Assembly (NCBI GenBank): GCA_036269135.1
Contig: DATASQ010000014.1
Span: forward strand, 1 to 64,000
DNA: 64,000 nt
Direction of reading: 5' to 3'
From: Palsa-343 sp036269135
GTDB lineage: Bacteria; Acidobacteriota; Terriglobia; Terriglobales; Acidobacteriaceae
How positions within the stretch are numbered: the stretch's first letter is position 1; each line of letters opens with the position of its first letter. The translations under genes were made by a program, and so were the position numbers. Of the stretch, positions 18,418 to 27,766 are shown one piece after another. A model generated the notes under the pieces. That model did no database searches, was not told the origin of the DNA, and worked only from the letters and a program-made list of their open reading frames with translations.

Positions 18418-18822
18418 TTTCCCGGGGAAATTTCGATGTGGGAAATGGGGCATCCGCTGGGTAAGTGACTGATTCTGCTGGGGAGTAAAGGTAACGTCGA
18501 TGGGTCCGGAAGCCGGTCCATGGCGGCATGAGGAACAGGAGATCATGCCGCACAAAAGCGAAGGGGTCGCCGCGCCCTGGCGAACCCTTCTTAGTCCAGG
18601 TTCCATGCATCAAAAAAGCCGCCCGCGGGCGGCTTTTTTCTTTTTTCACTCTATAAATTCAGAATAGCAAGTTCCGGGGAGTTTTCTGCCAGCAATTTTG
18701 GCGCGCAAGTGCTTGGGAATCAGAGCGAATGACTTTGGTAAGGCTTGACACGATTTCCACATGGAGGAGCGCAGCCCCATACTCGGCCGATTTGAGCTGC
18801 CCGTCGACCCTCCAGAAGGAAA
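18418..18822. other. Convergent intergenic region with three hairpins
   Basis: This 405-bp gap lies between the sugar porter and ADOP stop codons. It contains a 9-bp perfect hairpin (18523-18551), an imperfect hairpin (about 18557-18589, AAGGGGTCGCC pairing with GGCGAACCCTT), then a strong bidirectional terminator (18612-18639). The remaining 180 bp before the ADOP stop show no gene. Confidence 0.6.
18612..18639. terminator. Bidirectional rho-independent terminator
   Basis: The palindrome GCCGCCCGCGGGCGGC (18618-18633) is flanked by six A on the left and six T on the right. It can therefore terminate both the plus-strand sugar porter transcript and the minus-strand side. Confidence 0.85.
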
Positions 18823-21546
18823 TCACTCGGCGCGCAGCACCTCCGCCGGATCGACGGCTGCGGCGCGGCGGGCAGGGAGGTAGCTGGCGAGCACGGCCGC
18901 GGCGGCCAGGACGACGGGGACGGTCGCCCAGGTGACAGGGTCGAGCGGGGTAATGCCGAAGAGCAGCGTGCGCATGGATTCGGTGAGGAGGGCGGCGGCG
19001 GCGAGTCCGATGAGGCCGCCGATGCCGGTGAGGACAAGAGCCGAGCGGACGAATATCCAGCGAAGGGCGCTGCGCGGCGCGCCGAGGGCGAGGCGGATGC
19101 CGATTTCGCGGGAGCGCTGAGAAACGGTGTAGGCCATGACGCCGTAAATACCGATGATGCTGAGGGCGAGAGCCATGAATCCCGCGATGGCCAGCATGAC
19201 CAGGGTGAACGAGGTGCGGCCCATGGACTGGTCGTAGAGGTCCTGCATGGTGCGCACCTGGTCCAGAGGCAGGTTGCCGTTGACGGACCAGAGAGCCTGC
19301 TGCAGGCGGCCGATGAAGGCCGCGCTCCCGGCCTGAGAGCTGCGGACAGCGAAGGTGACGGCGCGGAGGCCGTCGAGGACCGGCGGGCTCGCGAACCGGT
19401 CATAGTACATGGCGGGCCAGTAGACGATGGGCGGGGCGACCTCATCGACGCCGTGCACATGGACGTCCTCGACGACGCCGATGACCTGCTGCCAGGGGGA
19501 ATGGGAATACTTGCGGATGCGCTTGTCGATGGCGGCCGCAGCGGAACCCCACGCGTCGCGGGCGAAACCCTCCGACACGATGACGTAGGGGTGAACGCCA
19601 TAAAGGTCACTCCAGGTGAAGTCGCGTCCCGCCACGAAGCGGGTGCCCATGGCGTGAAAGAAACCGGGGGAGACATAGTTGTAGAGCCGGAGCGGGGGCT
19701 CGTTGGCGGGATAGATTTTGCCCTCGACCTGGATCTCGTCCCAGTCAGGATCGTCGTTGTCCATGGGAACGGCGGCGGCAAAGCCGACAGCCTGCACGCC
19801 GGGAATGGCAGCGAACTGGTTGGCGATGTTGCTCTGGGTGCGGGCCACGAGGAGCGGGTTGGGGATGAGCTGTTCGGGGATCCAGACGCCAAAGGTCTGG
19901 ATGTGCGCGGGATCGGAAAAGCCGGGATCGACATTGCGCAGCGCGGCGAAGGTGCGGATCATGAGCAGTGCGCCGATGAGGAGCACCAGCGCCATGGCAG
20001 TCTGCGCGATAACCAAAATGTTGCGGGAGCGATGATGGGCACGGCTGGCGCTCGCGGTGCGAGCCGACGATCCCAGGATCAGCGAAAGACGGGAGCGGGC
20101 ATAACGCCAGGCGGGGATGGCTCCAAAGAGGAGCCCCGAGAGAGCGGCGAGCAGAAAGGTAAAGGCGAGGGAGCGGGGGTCGAGAGAGATCTCCGATATA
20201 CGGGGCAGATCGGCGGGACCGAAGGCGACGAGGAGGCGGAGGCCGCCCCAGGCGACGGCCAGAGAGAGCAGGCCGCCAAGGAGGCCGAGGACCACGCTTT
20301 CGAGGAGGAGCTCGCGGGCGATGCGGGCGCGTCCGGCGCCGAGCGCGGCGCGGATGGAGAGCTCCTGCTGGCGGGAATCCGCGCGGACGAGGAGGAGGTT
20401 GGCGATGTTGGCGCAGGCAATGAGCAGGACCAGGCCCACGGTGGCCATGACGATCCAAAGAACGCTGCCGACATTGCCGATGACCTGCTGCTTGAGCGAA
20501 TGGAAGCTGGGGGCGATGCGCCAGACTGTGTAGTAGTGGGGATTGGTGCCGGGGCCGTTGGTCCAGGAATCCATCCAGACGGGGATGAGGCGGGCGATGT
20601 CGGCGTCGGCCTGGGCGATGGAGACGCCGGGACGCAGGCGGGCGATCCCGTTGAAGCCGAAGCCGGCGAGTTTTTCATTGATCGGATCGAGGGCGAGAGG
20701 CAGCAGGATTTCAAACGGGCTGTCGGCGATGCGGAAGTTGCGGGGCATGACGCCGACGATGGTGCGCGGCTCGGAGTCCACCTGAAGAACGCGGCCGATG
20801 ACCGAGCGATCGCCGCCGAAGCGGCGCTGCCAGTAGCCGTAGCTGAGGATGACGGTTTTGGCGCCGCGAGGATCCTGGTCAGCGCGGGTAAACCAGCGGC
20901 CGGCGACGGGCGGCACCTGGAGCGACTGGAGCACGCCGTCACTCACGCCGATGCCGTGGACTTCCTCAGGCTGAGCGACACCGGTGATGCTGGCATCGCC
21001 CGGGCTCCAGATACCGAGCGACTGAAGGGTATGGTTGTGGCGGAGGAAGGTGAAATACATCGACGGCGAGAGCTGCAGGCCGCTGGAGAAGTTGGCGAGA
21101 CCGCCGGCGCCGGGAGCGTTGAGCCAGAGGGAGACCAGACGGCTGGAATCGGGATAGGGGAGGGGGCGCAGCAGGACGCGGTTGATGACGCTGAAGACGA
21201 CGGTGTTGGCGCCGAGGCCGATGGCCAGGGTGAGGAGCACGGTGGTAGCGAACCCGGGAGCTTTGCGCAGACGGCGGAAGATCAGCCGGAGATCGGCGAG
21301 GATCGACTCGATGCGCGGCCACTGCCATTGCTCGCGGCTGCGCTCCTGGAGCAGAGTGACATTGCCGAAGGCGCGGCGGGCGGCCTGTTCGGCCTGGGCG
21401 CGCGGCATGCCGTCGTCCACCAGCTCTTCCACCTTTTCCGCAATGTGCTCTTCGATGGAAACGGCGAGGTCGTCATAACGCCGGCGGCGCGCGAACAGTG
21501 AGGAGAGCAAGCCGGAAAAGGATTGATGCGGCTTTCGTTGGGTCAT
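18823..21546 (-). CDS. ADOP-type ABC transporter permease (duplicated FtsX/MacB)
   Basis: Large inner-membrane permease of the acidobacterial duplicated orphan permease type. The 907-residue protein begins with a soluble helical region (IEEHIAEKVEELVDDGMPRA). It then has two copies of a MacB periplasmic core plus FtsX unit, the first starting near LRKAPGFATTVLLTLAIGLGANT. The second FtsX half ends with GIRLALGAPRSALRWIFVRS and SYLPARRAAAVDPAEVLRAE. No ATPase gene is adjacent, which is typical of these orphan permeases. The upstream padR gene ends 9 bp before the start, so the two form an operon. The transported substrate is unknown. Confidence 0.93.
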   Translation of the reverse strand: MTQRKPHQSFSGLLSSLFARRRRYDDLAVSIEEHIAEKVEELVDDGMPRAQAEQAARRAFGNVTLLQERSREQWQWPRIESILADLRLIFRRLRKAPGFATTVLLTLAIGLGANTVVFSVINRVLLRPLPYPDSSRLVSLWLNAPGAGGLANFSSGLQLSPSMYFTFLRHNHTLQSLGIWSPGDASITGVAQPEEVHGIGVSDGVLQSLQVPPVAGRWFTRADQDPRGAKTVILSYGYWQRRFGGDRSVIGRVLQVDSEPRTIVGVMPRNFRIADSPFEILLPLALDPINEKLAGFGFNGIARLRPGVSIAQADADIARLIPVWMDSWTNGPGTNPHYYTVWRIAPSFHSLKQQVIGNVGSVLWIVMATVGLVLLIACANIANLLLVRADSRQQELSIRAALGAGRARIARELLLESVVLGLLGGLLSLAVAWGGLRLLVAFGPADLPRISEISLDPRSLAFTFLLAALSGLLFGAIPAWRYARSRLSLILGSSARTASASRAHHRSRNILVIAQTAMALVLLIGALLMIRTFAALRNVDPGFSDPAHIQTFGVWIPEQLIPNPLLVARTQSNIANQFAAIPGVQAVGFAAAVPMDNDDPDWDEIQVEGKIYPANEPPLRLYNYVSPGFFHAMGTRFVAGRDFTWSDLYGVHPYVIVSEGFARDAWGSAAAAIDKRIRKYSHSPWQQVIGVVEDVHVHGVDEVAPPIVYWPAMYYDRFASPPVLDGLRAVTFAVRSSQAGSAAFIGRLQQALWSVNGNLPLDQVRTMQDLYDQSMGRTSFTLVMLAIAGFMALALSIIGIYGVMAYTVSQRSREIGIRLALGAPRSALRWIFVRSALVLTGIGGLIGLAAAALLTESMRTLLFGITPLDPVTWATVPVVLAAAAVLASYLPARRAAAVDPAEVLRAE

Positions 21547-21555
21547 GGGCCCTCC

Positions 21556-21900
21556 TTAGGTGCGTGCCGCTGCCAGCACGCGGGTGATGCCGGCGGTCAT
21601 CTGTTCGAAGCTGGAGCGCTCCTGCTCGAGGCGGCGAAGGCCGGTTTTGGTGAGGCGGTAAATCCGGGTGGGGCGGCCTTTGGCGGAGACGCCTTCCTCG
21701 CTGGAGAGCCATCCCTCGCGGAGCATGCGCTGGAGGGCCGGGTAGAGCGAGCCTTCCTCAATGCGCAGCAGATCGTCGGAGGCCTGCTGGATGTGCTTCA
21801 CCAGCGCATAGCCGTGCATGGGCTTGAGACGGAGGGACTGGAGGATCATCATCTCCAGGGCGCCGGGAAAGAGGTCGCGCGGGGCGGGTTTCCGATCCAT
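21556..21900 (-). CDS. PadR family transcriptional regulator
   Basis: A 114-residue winged-helix repressor. The PadR core is clear: LEMMILQSLRLKPMHGYALV, then IEEGSLYPALQRMLREGWL, and the wing SAKGRPTRIYRLTKTGLRRL. The short C-terminal helix is of the kind found in the acidobacterial PadR subfamily that accompanies ADOP permeases. It is cotranscribed with the ADOP gene and probably represses its own promoter in the 147-bp gap shared with the divergent MscS gene. The inducer is unknown. Confidence 0.93.
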   Translation of the reverse strand: MDRKPAPRDLFPGALEMMILQSLRLKPMHGYALVKHIQQASDDLLRIEEGSLYPALQRMLREGWLSSEEGVSAKGRPTRIYRLTKTGLRRLEQERSSFEQMTAGITRVLAAART

Positions 21901-22047
21901 GGCGAGGAGTGTAGCAGCTAGATAGGTATTTTAGGAATAGGATTAAGAAAACAGGTAGAAGGGAGTGGGGAGTAGGGAGCCCAGGATCACTTTCGCGTCG
22001 CTGGCTGGGCAATCGCTGGCGCGGCGTTTCCGCATCCCACTTTCCGG

Positions 22048-22983
22048 ATGACGCATCTCGCCTATCCCATTGCGACTGTGGGGACGGCCATCACTGTGGT
22101 GCTGGCGTTTCTGGTGGACCGCGTGGGTGTAGCCATCATCCGGCGCGGGGCGGGCAAGCCGCAGGAAAAGTACATCCGGCGCGGGAATCTCGGCGTGCTG
22201 ACGGTGCTGGCTGCCGCGGTGGTGCTGATCCTGCTGTGGGCGCGGCTGTTTCAGAACAAGGGCACATTCTATGGGCTGCTGGGGGCGGGCATCGCGCTGG
22301 CGCTGCGCGAGCCGCTGCTCAGCATCGCGGGACGACTGTCAATCTGGGCCGGGCACCTGTACCGGGTGGGCGATCGCATCGAGTTCCAGCAGATGGCCGG
22401 CGATGTGATCGGGATCGGCATCTTCTACACGCGCATGCTGGAGATCGGCAACTGGATCCACGGCGATCAGGCGACGGGGCGGATCGTGCAGTTCCCCAAC
22501 GCGAGTGTGTATCAGCACCCGGTGTACAACTACACGCTGGATTTTTCCTGGATCTGGGATGAACTGCTGCTGCCCATCACTTATGCCAGCGACGTAGCGG
22601 CGGCAACGGAGATCCTGGTGAAGACGGGCGAGGAGTACACGCGGGATTTTCTGAAGAGCGCCGAGGGCGAGCTGGAGCGGCTGCGCGCGGACTATCTGCT
22701 GCCGGATCTAAACCTGCAGCCGACGGTGTTCACGCGGGTGACTTCGAATTACGTGGAGCTGAGCATGCGATACCTGGTGGATCCCAGGAAGCGGCGGGCA
22801 GCGAATTCGTGGCTCTACGCGCGGATCTTCGATCGGGTGCGGGAGAACGCGAACATCAGCATCGGCTCCGACACGATGGACCTGACGCTGCACGAGGCGA
22901 AGGAGCCGGCCGGCGGGCAGCAGAGGCCGACGCCGCAGCCGACCCCGACCGGGAACCCGGTGCAGGCGCGGACGACGCGCTGA
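22048..22983 (+). CDS. Mechanosensitive ion channel, MscS family
   Basis: Small-conductance channel that releases solutes under hypo-osmotic stress. It has two or three hydrophobic segments in residues 1-110, then the pore-lining region GAGIALALREPLLSIAGRLS and the beta domain (YRVGDRIEFQQMAGDVIGIG, RIVQFPNASVYQHPVYNYTL). The pore helix is less Gly/Ala-regular than in E. coli MscS. The C-terminal tail is charged and Pro/Thr-rich and probably disordered. The 311-residue length fits. It is divergent from the padR-ADOP operon. Confidence 0.9.
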   Translation: MTHLAYPIATVGTAITVVLAFLVDRVGVAIIRRGAGKPQEKYIRRGNLGVLTVLAAAVVLILLWARLFQNKGTFYGLLGAGIALALREPLLSIAGRLSIWAGHLYRVGDRIEFQQMAGDVIGIGIFYTRMLEIGNWIHGDQATGRIVQFPNASVYQHPVYNYTLDFSWIWDELLLPITYASDVAAATEILVKTGEEYTRDFLKSAEGELERLRADYLLPDLNLQPTVFTRVTSNYVELSMRYLVDPRKRRAANSWLYARIFDRVRENANISIGSDTMDLTLHEAKEPAGGQQRPTPQPTPTGNPVQARTTR

Positions 22984-23120
22984 TCTCCCGATCGCGCATT
23001 CACGGCACAATCATCGGACTGTAATTCACGAGCAGTTCATCCTGGCCGGAAGCCTCTGCCTGTATATCTACGGCTAATAACTCTTCTCTTAATCCAAACA
23101 CTGCAGGGAATGGGCCTCTC

Positions 23121-24569
23121 ATGTCTCCAAGGATCTTTGTGTGTCTGTTGGCTGTACTGTCGATCGCCGGGATCGCCGCGGCTCAGGATGTTCCGCGCTC
23201 GTCGCACGTGTGGGTGGTGGCCGAAGAGAACCACAGCTTCGAAGAAGTGATCGGCAATCCGCAGATGCCGTATTACAACGGGCTGCTGAAGCAGGCTGGG
23301 GTGGCCGCGCAGTTTTATTCGGATCAGCACAGTTCCCTGCCCGCTCTGATGTGGTTTGTGGCCGGAGCGGAGGTGGAAACGAATAACGATACGGTTTCCT
23401 GCGAGCACAGCGAAGACAATGTGGTGCGCGAACTGCTGAAGCGCGGGTACAGCTGGCGGTCGTATCAGGAGGATTTGCCCTCGGCCGGGTATCAGGGCCT
23501 GGTTGGCGGCCCGGACGATCTCTATGCGCGGCGGCATAATCCGCTGGTGGATTTCACGGATGTGTGTCCGGGAACCGGGCAGGACACGAACAGCGTGCCG
23601 TACACGCAGATGGTGACGGACTGGTCCGACGGGAAGACGGTGAACTATGCGTGGATCACGCCGGATTTGAACGATGACGCGCACAACGGCACGCTGCAGG
23701 AGGCCGACGAATGGCTGGCGGCGCATCTGCCGGCGATTCTGGCGCGGCCGGAGTTCGGGCCGGGGGGCGACGGTCTTCTGTTCATCGTGTGGGATGAGTC
23801 CGACGTGACGGACGGCGACAACCGCTGTTCGGCGACGGTGAGCGAGGGATGCGGCGGGCGCACGGCAACGCTGGTGATCGGTCCGCATGTGCGAGCAGGG
23901 TATGAATCGACGGTGACGTATCACAACGAGAACGTGCTGGCGACGGTGTGCGCGGCGATGGGGCTGTCGCCCTGTCCGGGAGCGGCGGCAACGGCGGCGC
24001 CGATGACGGACTTCTTTACTGCCGACACGTCGGGCGACCCGAAGGACAGCGTGGTGATTGCCACGCCGGGCAGTGGGGCGACGGTTACAGGGGCGGTGCA
24101 TCTGATGGCGTCGGCTTCGGAGAGCCAGACGGTGAATCAGCTGCAGGTGTGGGATAACGGGACAAAGCTGGGCTGGTATCCCACGACTGTGGTGAACCAG
24201 GTTTACAGTCTCGCGCCCGGGAAGCACACGGTGACGGTGCTGGATCAGAATTCTTCGTACCAGGTCCTGCACGAGAAGTCGCTGACCTACACGGTGCAGG
24301 CGCTTGCGAATGCAGTGCAGATCGCTGCACCCGCGCCCAACGAGACGATCGTGGATTCGACGGTGCATCTGGTGGCTCAGGCTAAAGAGTCGGTGCCGAT
24401 CAGCCAGATGCAGGTGTGGGATAACGGAACGAAGCTGGGCTGGTATGCCGGATCGACGGTGAACGAGTACTTCGCGCTGCAACCGGGACTGCACACGGTG
24501 ACGGTTCTGGATCTGGACGACCAGTTCCAGATTCTGCATGAGTCGAGCGTGACGTACCACGTGCAGTAA
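23121..24569 (+). CDS. Secreted phosphoesterase with two C-terminal Ig-like repeats
   Basis: A signal peptide (VCLLAVLSIAGIAAAQ) leads into a phosphoesterase-family domain (phospholipase C / acid phosphatase type, PF04185-like). It starts with HVWVVAEENHSFEEVIGNPQ and includes the metal-site segments VWDESDVTDGDN and VTYHNENVLATVC. Residues from about 310 hold two similar repeats of roughly 85 residues, each with QVWDNGTKLGWY and HTVTVLD. Their DNA is also nearly identical around 24144 and 24411, so the duplication is recent or conserved. The repeats resemble Ig/Big-type adhesion modules. The protein is likely extracellular and its substrate is unknown. Confidence 0.87.
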   Translation: MSPRIFVCLLAVLSIAGIAAAQDVPRSSHVWVVAEENHSFEEVIGNPQMPYYNGLLKQAGVAAQFYSDQHSSLPALMWFVAGAEVETNNDTVSCEHSEDNVVRELLKRGYSWRSYQEDLPSAGYQGLVGGPDDLYARRHNPLVDFTDVCPGTGQDTNSVPYTQMVTDWSDGKTVNYAWITPDLNDDAHNGTLQEADEWLAAHLPAILARPEFGPGGDGLLFIVWDESDVTDGDNRCSATVSEGCGGRTATLVIGPHVRAGYESTVTYHNENVLATVCAAMGLSPCPGAAATAAPMTDFFTADTSGDPKDSVVIATPGSGATVTGAVHLMASASESQTVNQLQVWDNGTKLGWYPTTVVNQVYSLAPGKHTVTVLDQNSSYQVLHEKSLTYTVQALANAVQIAAPAPNETIVDSTVHLVAQAKESVPISQMQVWDNGTKLGWYAGSTVNEYFALQPGLHTVTVLDLDDQFQILHESSVTYHVQ

Positions 24570-24611
24570 AGCAGCCGGTAGCCGGTGGCCGGGAGCTGGG
24601 CAGCGGGGAGT
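24570..24611 (+). repeat. B-type repeat abutting the phosphoesterase stop codon
   Basis: Starting at the base after TAA, the plus strand reads AGCAGCCGGTAGCCGGTGGC then CGGGAGCTGGGCAGCGGGGA. This is the same family and orientation relative to the stop as the copies after bamD, nadC and rsmH. Confidence 0.65.
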
Positions 24612-24636
24612 CGATCGACTACCCCGCCGCCTTTCG

Positions 24637-25716
24637 CTAGGCGGTGAGAATTTCTACGGCGACGCGGGCGACTTCTTCGCAGGCGGCGCGATCCACATCG
24701 CGATGGGTGACGAAGCGGACGCTGTGGCGCCCGGTGGTTCCGGCCAGCACGCCGCGGGCTTTGAGCTTCTGCACGAACGCGGCGGCATCGCCCCGATCGG
24801 GCAGCGTGAAGATGACGATGTTGGTGCGGACGGCGTCGAGGTCGATATCGACGAGGCCGGTAGCGGCGAGGGCCTCGGCGATGAGCCGGGCGTGGGCGTG
24901 ATCTTCATGGAGGCGCCGCGGGCCTTCGCTGAGGGCAATGAGGCCGGCGGCGGCGAGAATGCCCGCCTGGCGCATGCCTCCGCCGAGAGCCTTGCGGATG
25001 TTGCGGGCGCGGTCCATCTGCTCGAATGTGCCGACGAGCATGGAGCCGACAGGCGCGCCGAGGCCTTTCGACAGGCAGAACATCACGGTGGTGAAGCCGC
25101 GGGTGAGGGTGCGGACGTCCTGCCCGAGCGCCGCGGCGGCGTTGAAGATGCGGGCGCCGTCAAGGTGGACGGGAAGATTGCGTTCCGCGGCGCCGGCCCA
25201 GATTTCTTCCGTCACTTCAAGCGGGGTGACCGTGCCGCCGGCCATATTGTGCGTGTTCTCGAGCGCGATGAGACCGGTGGAGGCGCGGTGGTAATGCTTG
25301 CCGGTGATGTGCGGCTCGATGGCGCTCCAGGTAAGAAGGCCGCGCGGCGCGGCAATGGTGCGAAGCTGCACGCCGGAGAAGGCCGAGGCCATGGCCATCT
25401 CCCACTCGACGATGTGGGCGCGGGCTTCGACGATGACTTCCTGTCCGTGCTGGGTCAGCAGGCGGATGGCGGTCTGGTTGCCCATGGTGCCGCTGGGGAG
25501 AAAGAGCGCGGCTTCGCGGCCGAAAATCTCCGCGGCGCGCGCTTCCAGGAGATTGAGGGTGGGATCTTCGCCGTAGACGTCGTCGCCGACCTCCGCCGCA
25601 GCCATGGCGGCGCGCATCGCGGGCGTGGGCTTCGTGACGGTATCGCTGCGGACATCGATGTGGGTGGTGGGCGTGCGGACGGCGTTTTCGGCGAGAGCAG
25701 CGGTTTCGGTGGCCAT
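24637..25716 (-). CDS. PLP-dependent threonine aldolase family protein
   Basis: Probably cleaves L-threonine or L-allo-threonine to glycine and acetaldehyde (low-specificity aldolase, or the related GntG-type enzymes). The fold-type I PLP motifs are present: DVRSDTVTKPTPAMRAAMAA at the start, GDDVYGEDPTLNLLE, FLPSGTMGNQTAI, HLDGARIFNAAAALG, and the PLP Lys in MFCLSKGLGAPVGSMLVG. The 359 residues are normal for the family. The gene stands between two B-type repeats, is followed by hemW on the same strand, and starts at an ATG next to a GGGAG-type site. Confidence 0.93.
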   Translation of the reverse strand: MATETAALAENAVRTPTTHIDVRSDTVTKPTPAMRAAMAAAEVGDDVYGEDPTLNLLEARAAEIFGREAALFLPSGTMGNQTAIRLLTQHGQEVIVEARAHIVEWEMAMASAFSGVQLRTIAAPRGLLTWSAIEPHITGKHYHRASTGLIALENTHNMAGGTVTPLEVTEEIWAGAAERNLPVHLDGARIFNAAAALGQDVRTLTRGFTTVMFCLSKGLGAPVGSMLVGTFEQMDRARNIRKALGGGMRQAGILAAAGLIALSEGPRRLHEDHAHARLIAEALAATGLVDIDLDAVRTNIVIFTLPDRGDAAAFVQKLKARGVLAGTTGRHSVRFVTHRDVDRAACEEVARVAVEILTA

Positions 25717-25738
25717 GGGCGTCTCCCTTCATTGTAGG

Positions 25739-25784
25739 AGAGGCAGGCGGTAGCCGGGAGCTGGGAGGCAGGAGCCGGGAGACG
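25739..25784 (+). repeat. B-type repeat between hemW and the aldolase gene
   Basis: The plus strand reads GGCAGGCGGTAGCCGGGAGC then TGGGAGGCAGGAGCCGGGAG. Unlike several other copies, it does not start directly at a stop codon. Confidence 0.6.
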
Positions 25785-25789
25785 ATGTC

Positions 25790-26977
25790 TCAGGCGAAGG
25801 CTGGTTCCTGCAGGAAGCGCGCGAAGACTTCGTTGGAGAGCATGCGGCCACGGGCGGTGAGGGCGACGCGATCGCCTCCGGAGAAGATGACGAGGTTCTC
25901 GCGCTCCAGATCGGCAATGGTCGCGAGGCAGTCGCGCACGGCGGCGGCGGAAAAATCGCGGCGCAGGTCGGCAAGGCTCACGCCTTCATTCATCCGCAGG
26001 CCGAGAAACCAGGCTTCCTCCAGCTCTTCGTCACGCGTGAGCGGGCTCGGGGCAGACGAGGCCGGACCCGCGAGGTATGTGTCCAAATCGTCTGTCGCGG
26101 CAAAGCGCAGAGCGGCGCCGGCATGGCTGCGCAGCATGGAATGCGCGTCGAGGCCGAAGCCGAGGTACGGTTGCCGGCGCCAGTACTTCACATTGTGGCG
26201 CGACTCGCAGCCGGTACGCGCAAAGTTGGAGATTTCGTACTGCGCCAGGCCGTGGCCGGCGAGGAAGGCAATGGCCTCGGTGTACATGTCGGCGATCAGG
26301 TCGTCGGGCGGCACTTCCTGCGCGCGATAGCGGCCGCCGTGCGCGAGCAACTCGCGGCCGAGACGCGAGTCGTCATCCACTTCAAGCATGTAGAGGCTGG
26401 CGTGGTCGACGCCGGAGTCGGCAAGAACGCCCAGCGATTCGAACCAGGAGCGCAGAGTCTGCCCGGGAAGCCCGGCGATGAGGTCGACGCTGATGTCAGA
26501 GATGCCGGCATCGCGCACGCGGCGGATGTCCTCGAGCGCGGTGGCGCGGGTGTGCAGGCGGCCGATGGCTTTTGCTTCCTGATCGATGAAGGACTGGACG
26601 CCAAAGCTGATGCGATTGACGCCGCATTCGACCAGCATGTCGAGGACTGCGGGATCGAGCTGGCCGGGAGCGCACTCCACGGTGATTTCCGCGGTGGGCA
26701 GCACGGCAAATTCGCGACGCAGGCTGGTAAAGAGGCCGCGAAAGAGCGAAGGAGCGAGGAGCGAGGGAGTGCCTCCCCCGAAATAAATGGAATTGGCGGC
26801 CTGAGGCAGGACGGCTCCCCACTTGTGGGCGCGCGCGCGGATCTCGCGCAGGTCTTCTTCGAGGCGAGCGACGTAACGCTCGTGATGCGCGGCGGGAAAA
26901 ACGCCGGAAGCGAAATTACAGTAGGTGCACTTGGACTTGCAGAAAGGAACAGCAAGATAAAGCCCGAGCATTTCCAT
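25790..26977 (-). CDS. hemW: Radical SAM protein HemW (coproporphyrinogen oxidase-like haem chaperone)
   Basis: Radical SAM protein of the HemN/HemW group. The cluster motif is C13-x3-C17-x2-C20 followed by N-F. The fourth Cys of true HemN (CxxxCxxCxC) is absent, so this is HemW, thought to be a haem-trafficking protein rather than a coproporphyrinogen dehydrogenase. Other segments fit: YFGGGTPSLL, VNRISFGVQSF, VDLIAGLPGQT and YEISNFARTG. A C-terminal HemN_C-like domain follows. The 395-residue length is usual. Confidence 0.94.
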   Translation of the reverse strand: MEMLGLYLAVPFCKSKCTYCNFASGVFPAAHHERYVARLEEDLREIRARAHKWGAVLPQAANSIYFGGGTPSLLAPSLFRGLFTSLRREFAVLPTAEITVECAPGQLDPAVLDMLVECGVNRISFGVQSFIDQEAKAIGRLHTRATALEDIRRVRDAGISDISVDLIAGLPGQTLRSWFESLGVLADSGVDHASLYMLEVDDDSRLGRELLAHGGRYRAQEVPPDDLIADMYTEAIAFLAGHGLAQYEISNFARTGCESRHNVKYWRRQPYLGFGLDAHSMLRSHAGAALRFAATDDLDTYLAGPASSAPSPLTRDEELEEAWFLGLRMNEGVSLADLRRDFSAAAVRDCLATIADLERENLVIFSGGDRVALTARGRMLSNEVFARFLQEPAFA

Positions 26978-27235
26978 ACATCTCTATTGTCCCACCGCTG
27001 TCCAGCGAATTATTGCAGCGGCCTCATCTACCCTCTTGACACACCGGCCTGGCCGTGCGGCAGCGCGTCAAGGTTTGCGCGGGAGGGATTCATTTTTTCG
27101 CGTCAGACAGGCGGTTGCGCGCAGCGAATTCACCGCAACAAATCGCGCGGAGAAGCGTTCGAGAGATGGAGAACGACGAGATGAAGTGGTTCCAAATCGA
27201 GAGCAGTTCGAAGAGGAACCCGAGGAGGTCTCGCA

Positions 27236-27574
27236 ATGAAAAGCATTCTTCGCGCACTGGCATTGACAGGCATCCTGGGACTGGGCGCCGCGGCAGCGCA
27301 GGCTCAGGTGGGCATCCGCGTCGGCTTCGGGCCGGCGGTGGTTGCCGTACCTGCCTGCCCGGGAGCCGGGTATATCTGGACTCCGGGCTACTACTACGGA
27401 ACGGCGTGGGTGCCGGGCCGCTGGGCGTTTCGCGGCTATGCGGCGGCTCCCTATGTGGGCGCCTACGGCAGCCACGACGGCCGGGTTTATGCCCGCGGCT
27501 ACGATCGCGAGGGCGATCGCGGTATCGACCGGGGCCGGGACGCGCGCGGGCGCGGCGACTTCCACCGCAGGTAA
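27236..27574 (+). CDS. Small secreted Gly/Tyr/Arg-rich protein
   Basis: A 112-residue protein with a clear signal peptide (LALTGILGLGAAAAQAQ). The mature part has the WTPGYYYGTAWVPGRW pattern known from YXWGXW-type repeat proteins of unknown function, then a tail rich in Arg, Asp and Gly (DREGDRGIDRGRDARGRG). A strong Shine-Dalgarno (GAGGAGG at about 27221-27227) precedes the ATG. It is probably periplasmic or surface-associated. It starts a small plus-strand island with two further small proteins. Confidence 0.8.
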   Translation: MKSILRALALTGILGLGAAAAQAQVGIRVGFGPAVVAVPACPGAGYIWTPGYYYGTAWVPGRWAFRGYAAAPYVGAYGSHDGRVYARGYDREGDRGIDRGRDARGRGDFHRR

Positions 27575-27619
27575 GAAAAGACGACAGAGGCAGGCCGCGT
27601 CCCCGAAAACCGGCCCATG

Positions 27620-27652
27620 CGCACCCGTCGAGGCTCCCCGCCTCCGGGTGCG
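27620..27652 (+). terminator. Hairpin, possible terminator
   Basis: An 8-bp outer stem (CGCACCCG/CGGGTGCG) and a 5-bp inner stem (GAGGC/GCCTC) lie 45 bp after the preceding stop codon. Only TTGCTGTTT follows, so rho-independent action is uncertain. Confidence 0.4.
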
Positions 27653-27766
27653 TTGCTGTTTCCGGCAGCAATAATCCAGCCTCCTGGCGATTCCGGGGTA
27701 TCCTTGTGGGAACCCGTTCCCTGCCGCCTGCGTACCGCTCTTGTGGGAACTTTTTCGGAGGCTTCT

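Noticed and set aside
18740..18765. A TTGACA-like promoter on the plus strand near 18746
   Set aside because: No plus-strand gene follows. It lies at the 3' side of the ADOP gene.
19453..21501. A 682-codon open frame on the plus strand opposite the ADOP permease gene
   Set aside because: It lies wholly antisense to a clear ADOP coding sequence, is rich in Gly, Asp, Glu and Ala, and has no protein motif. It is a high-GC shadow frame.
27036..27041. A TTGACA hexamer as a promoter for the small secreted protein
   Set aside because: No acceptable -10 hexamer occurs at 15-19 bp spacing.
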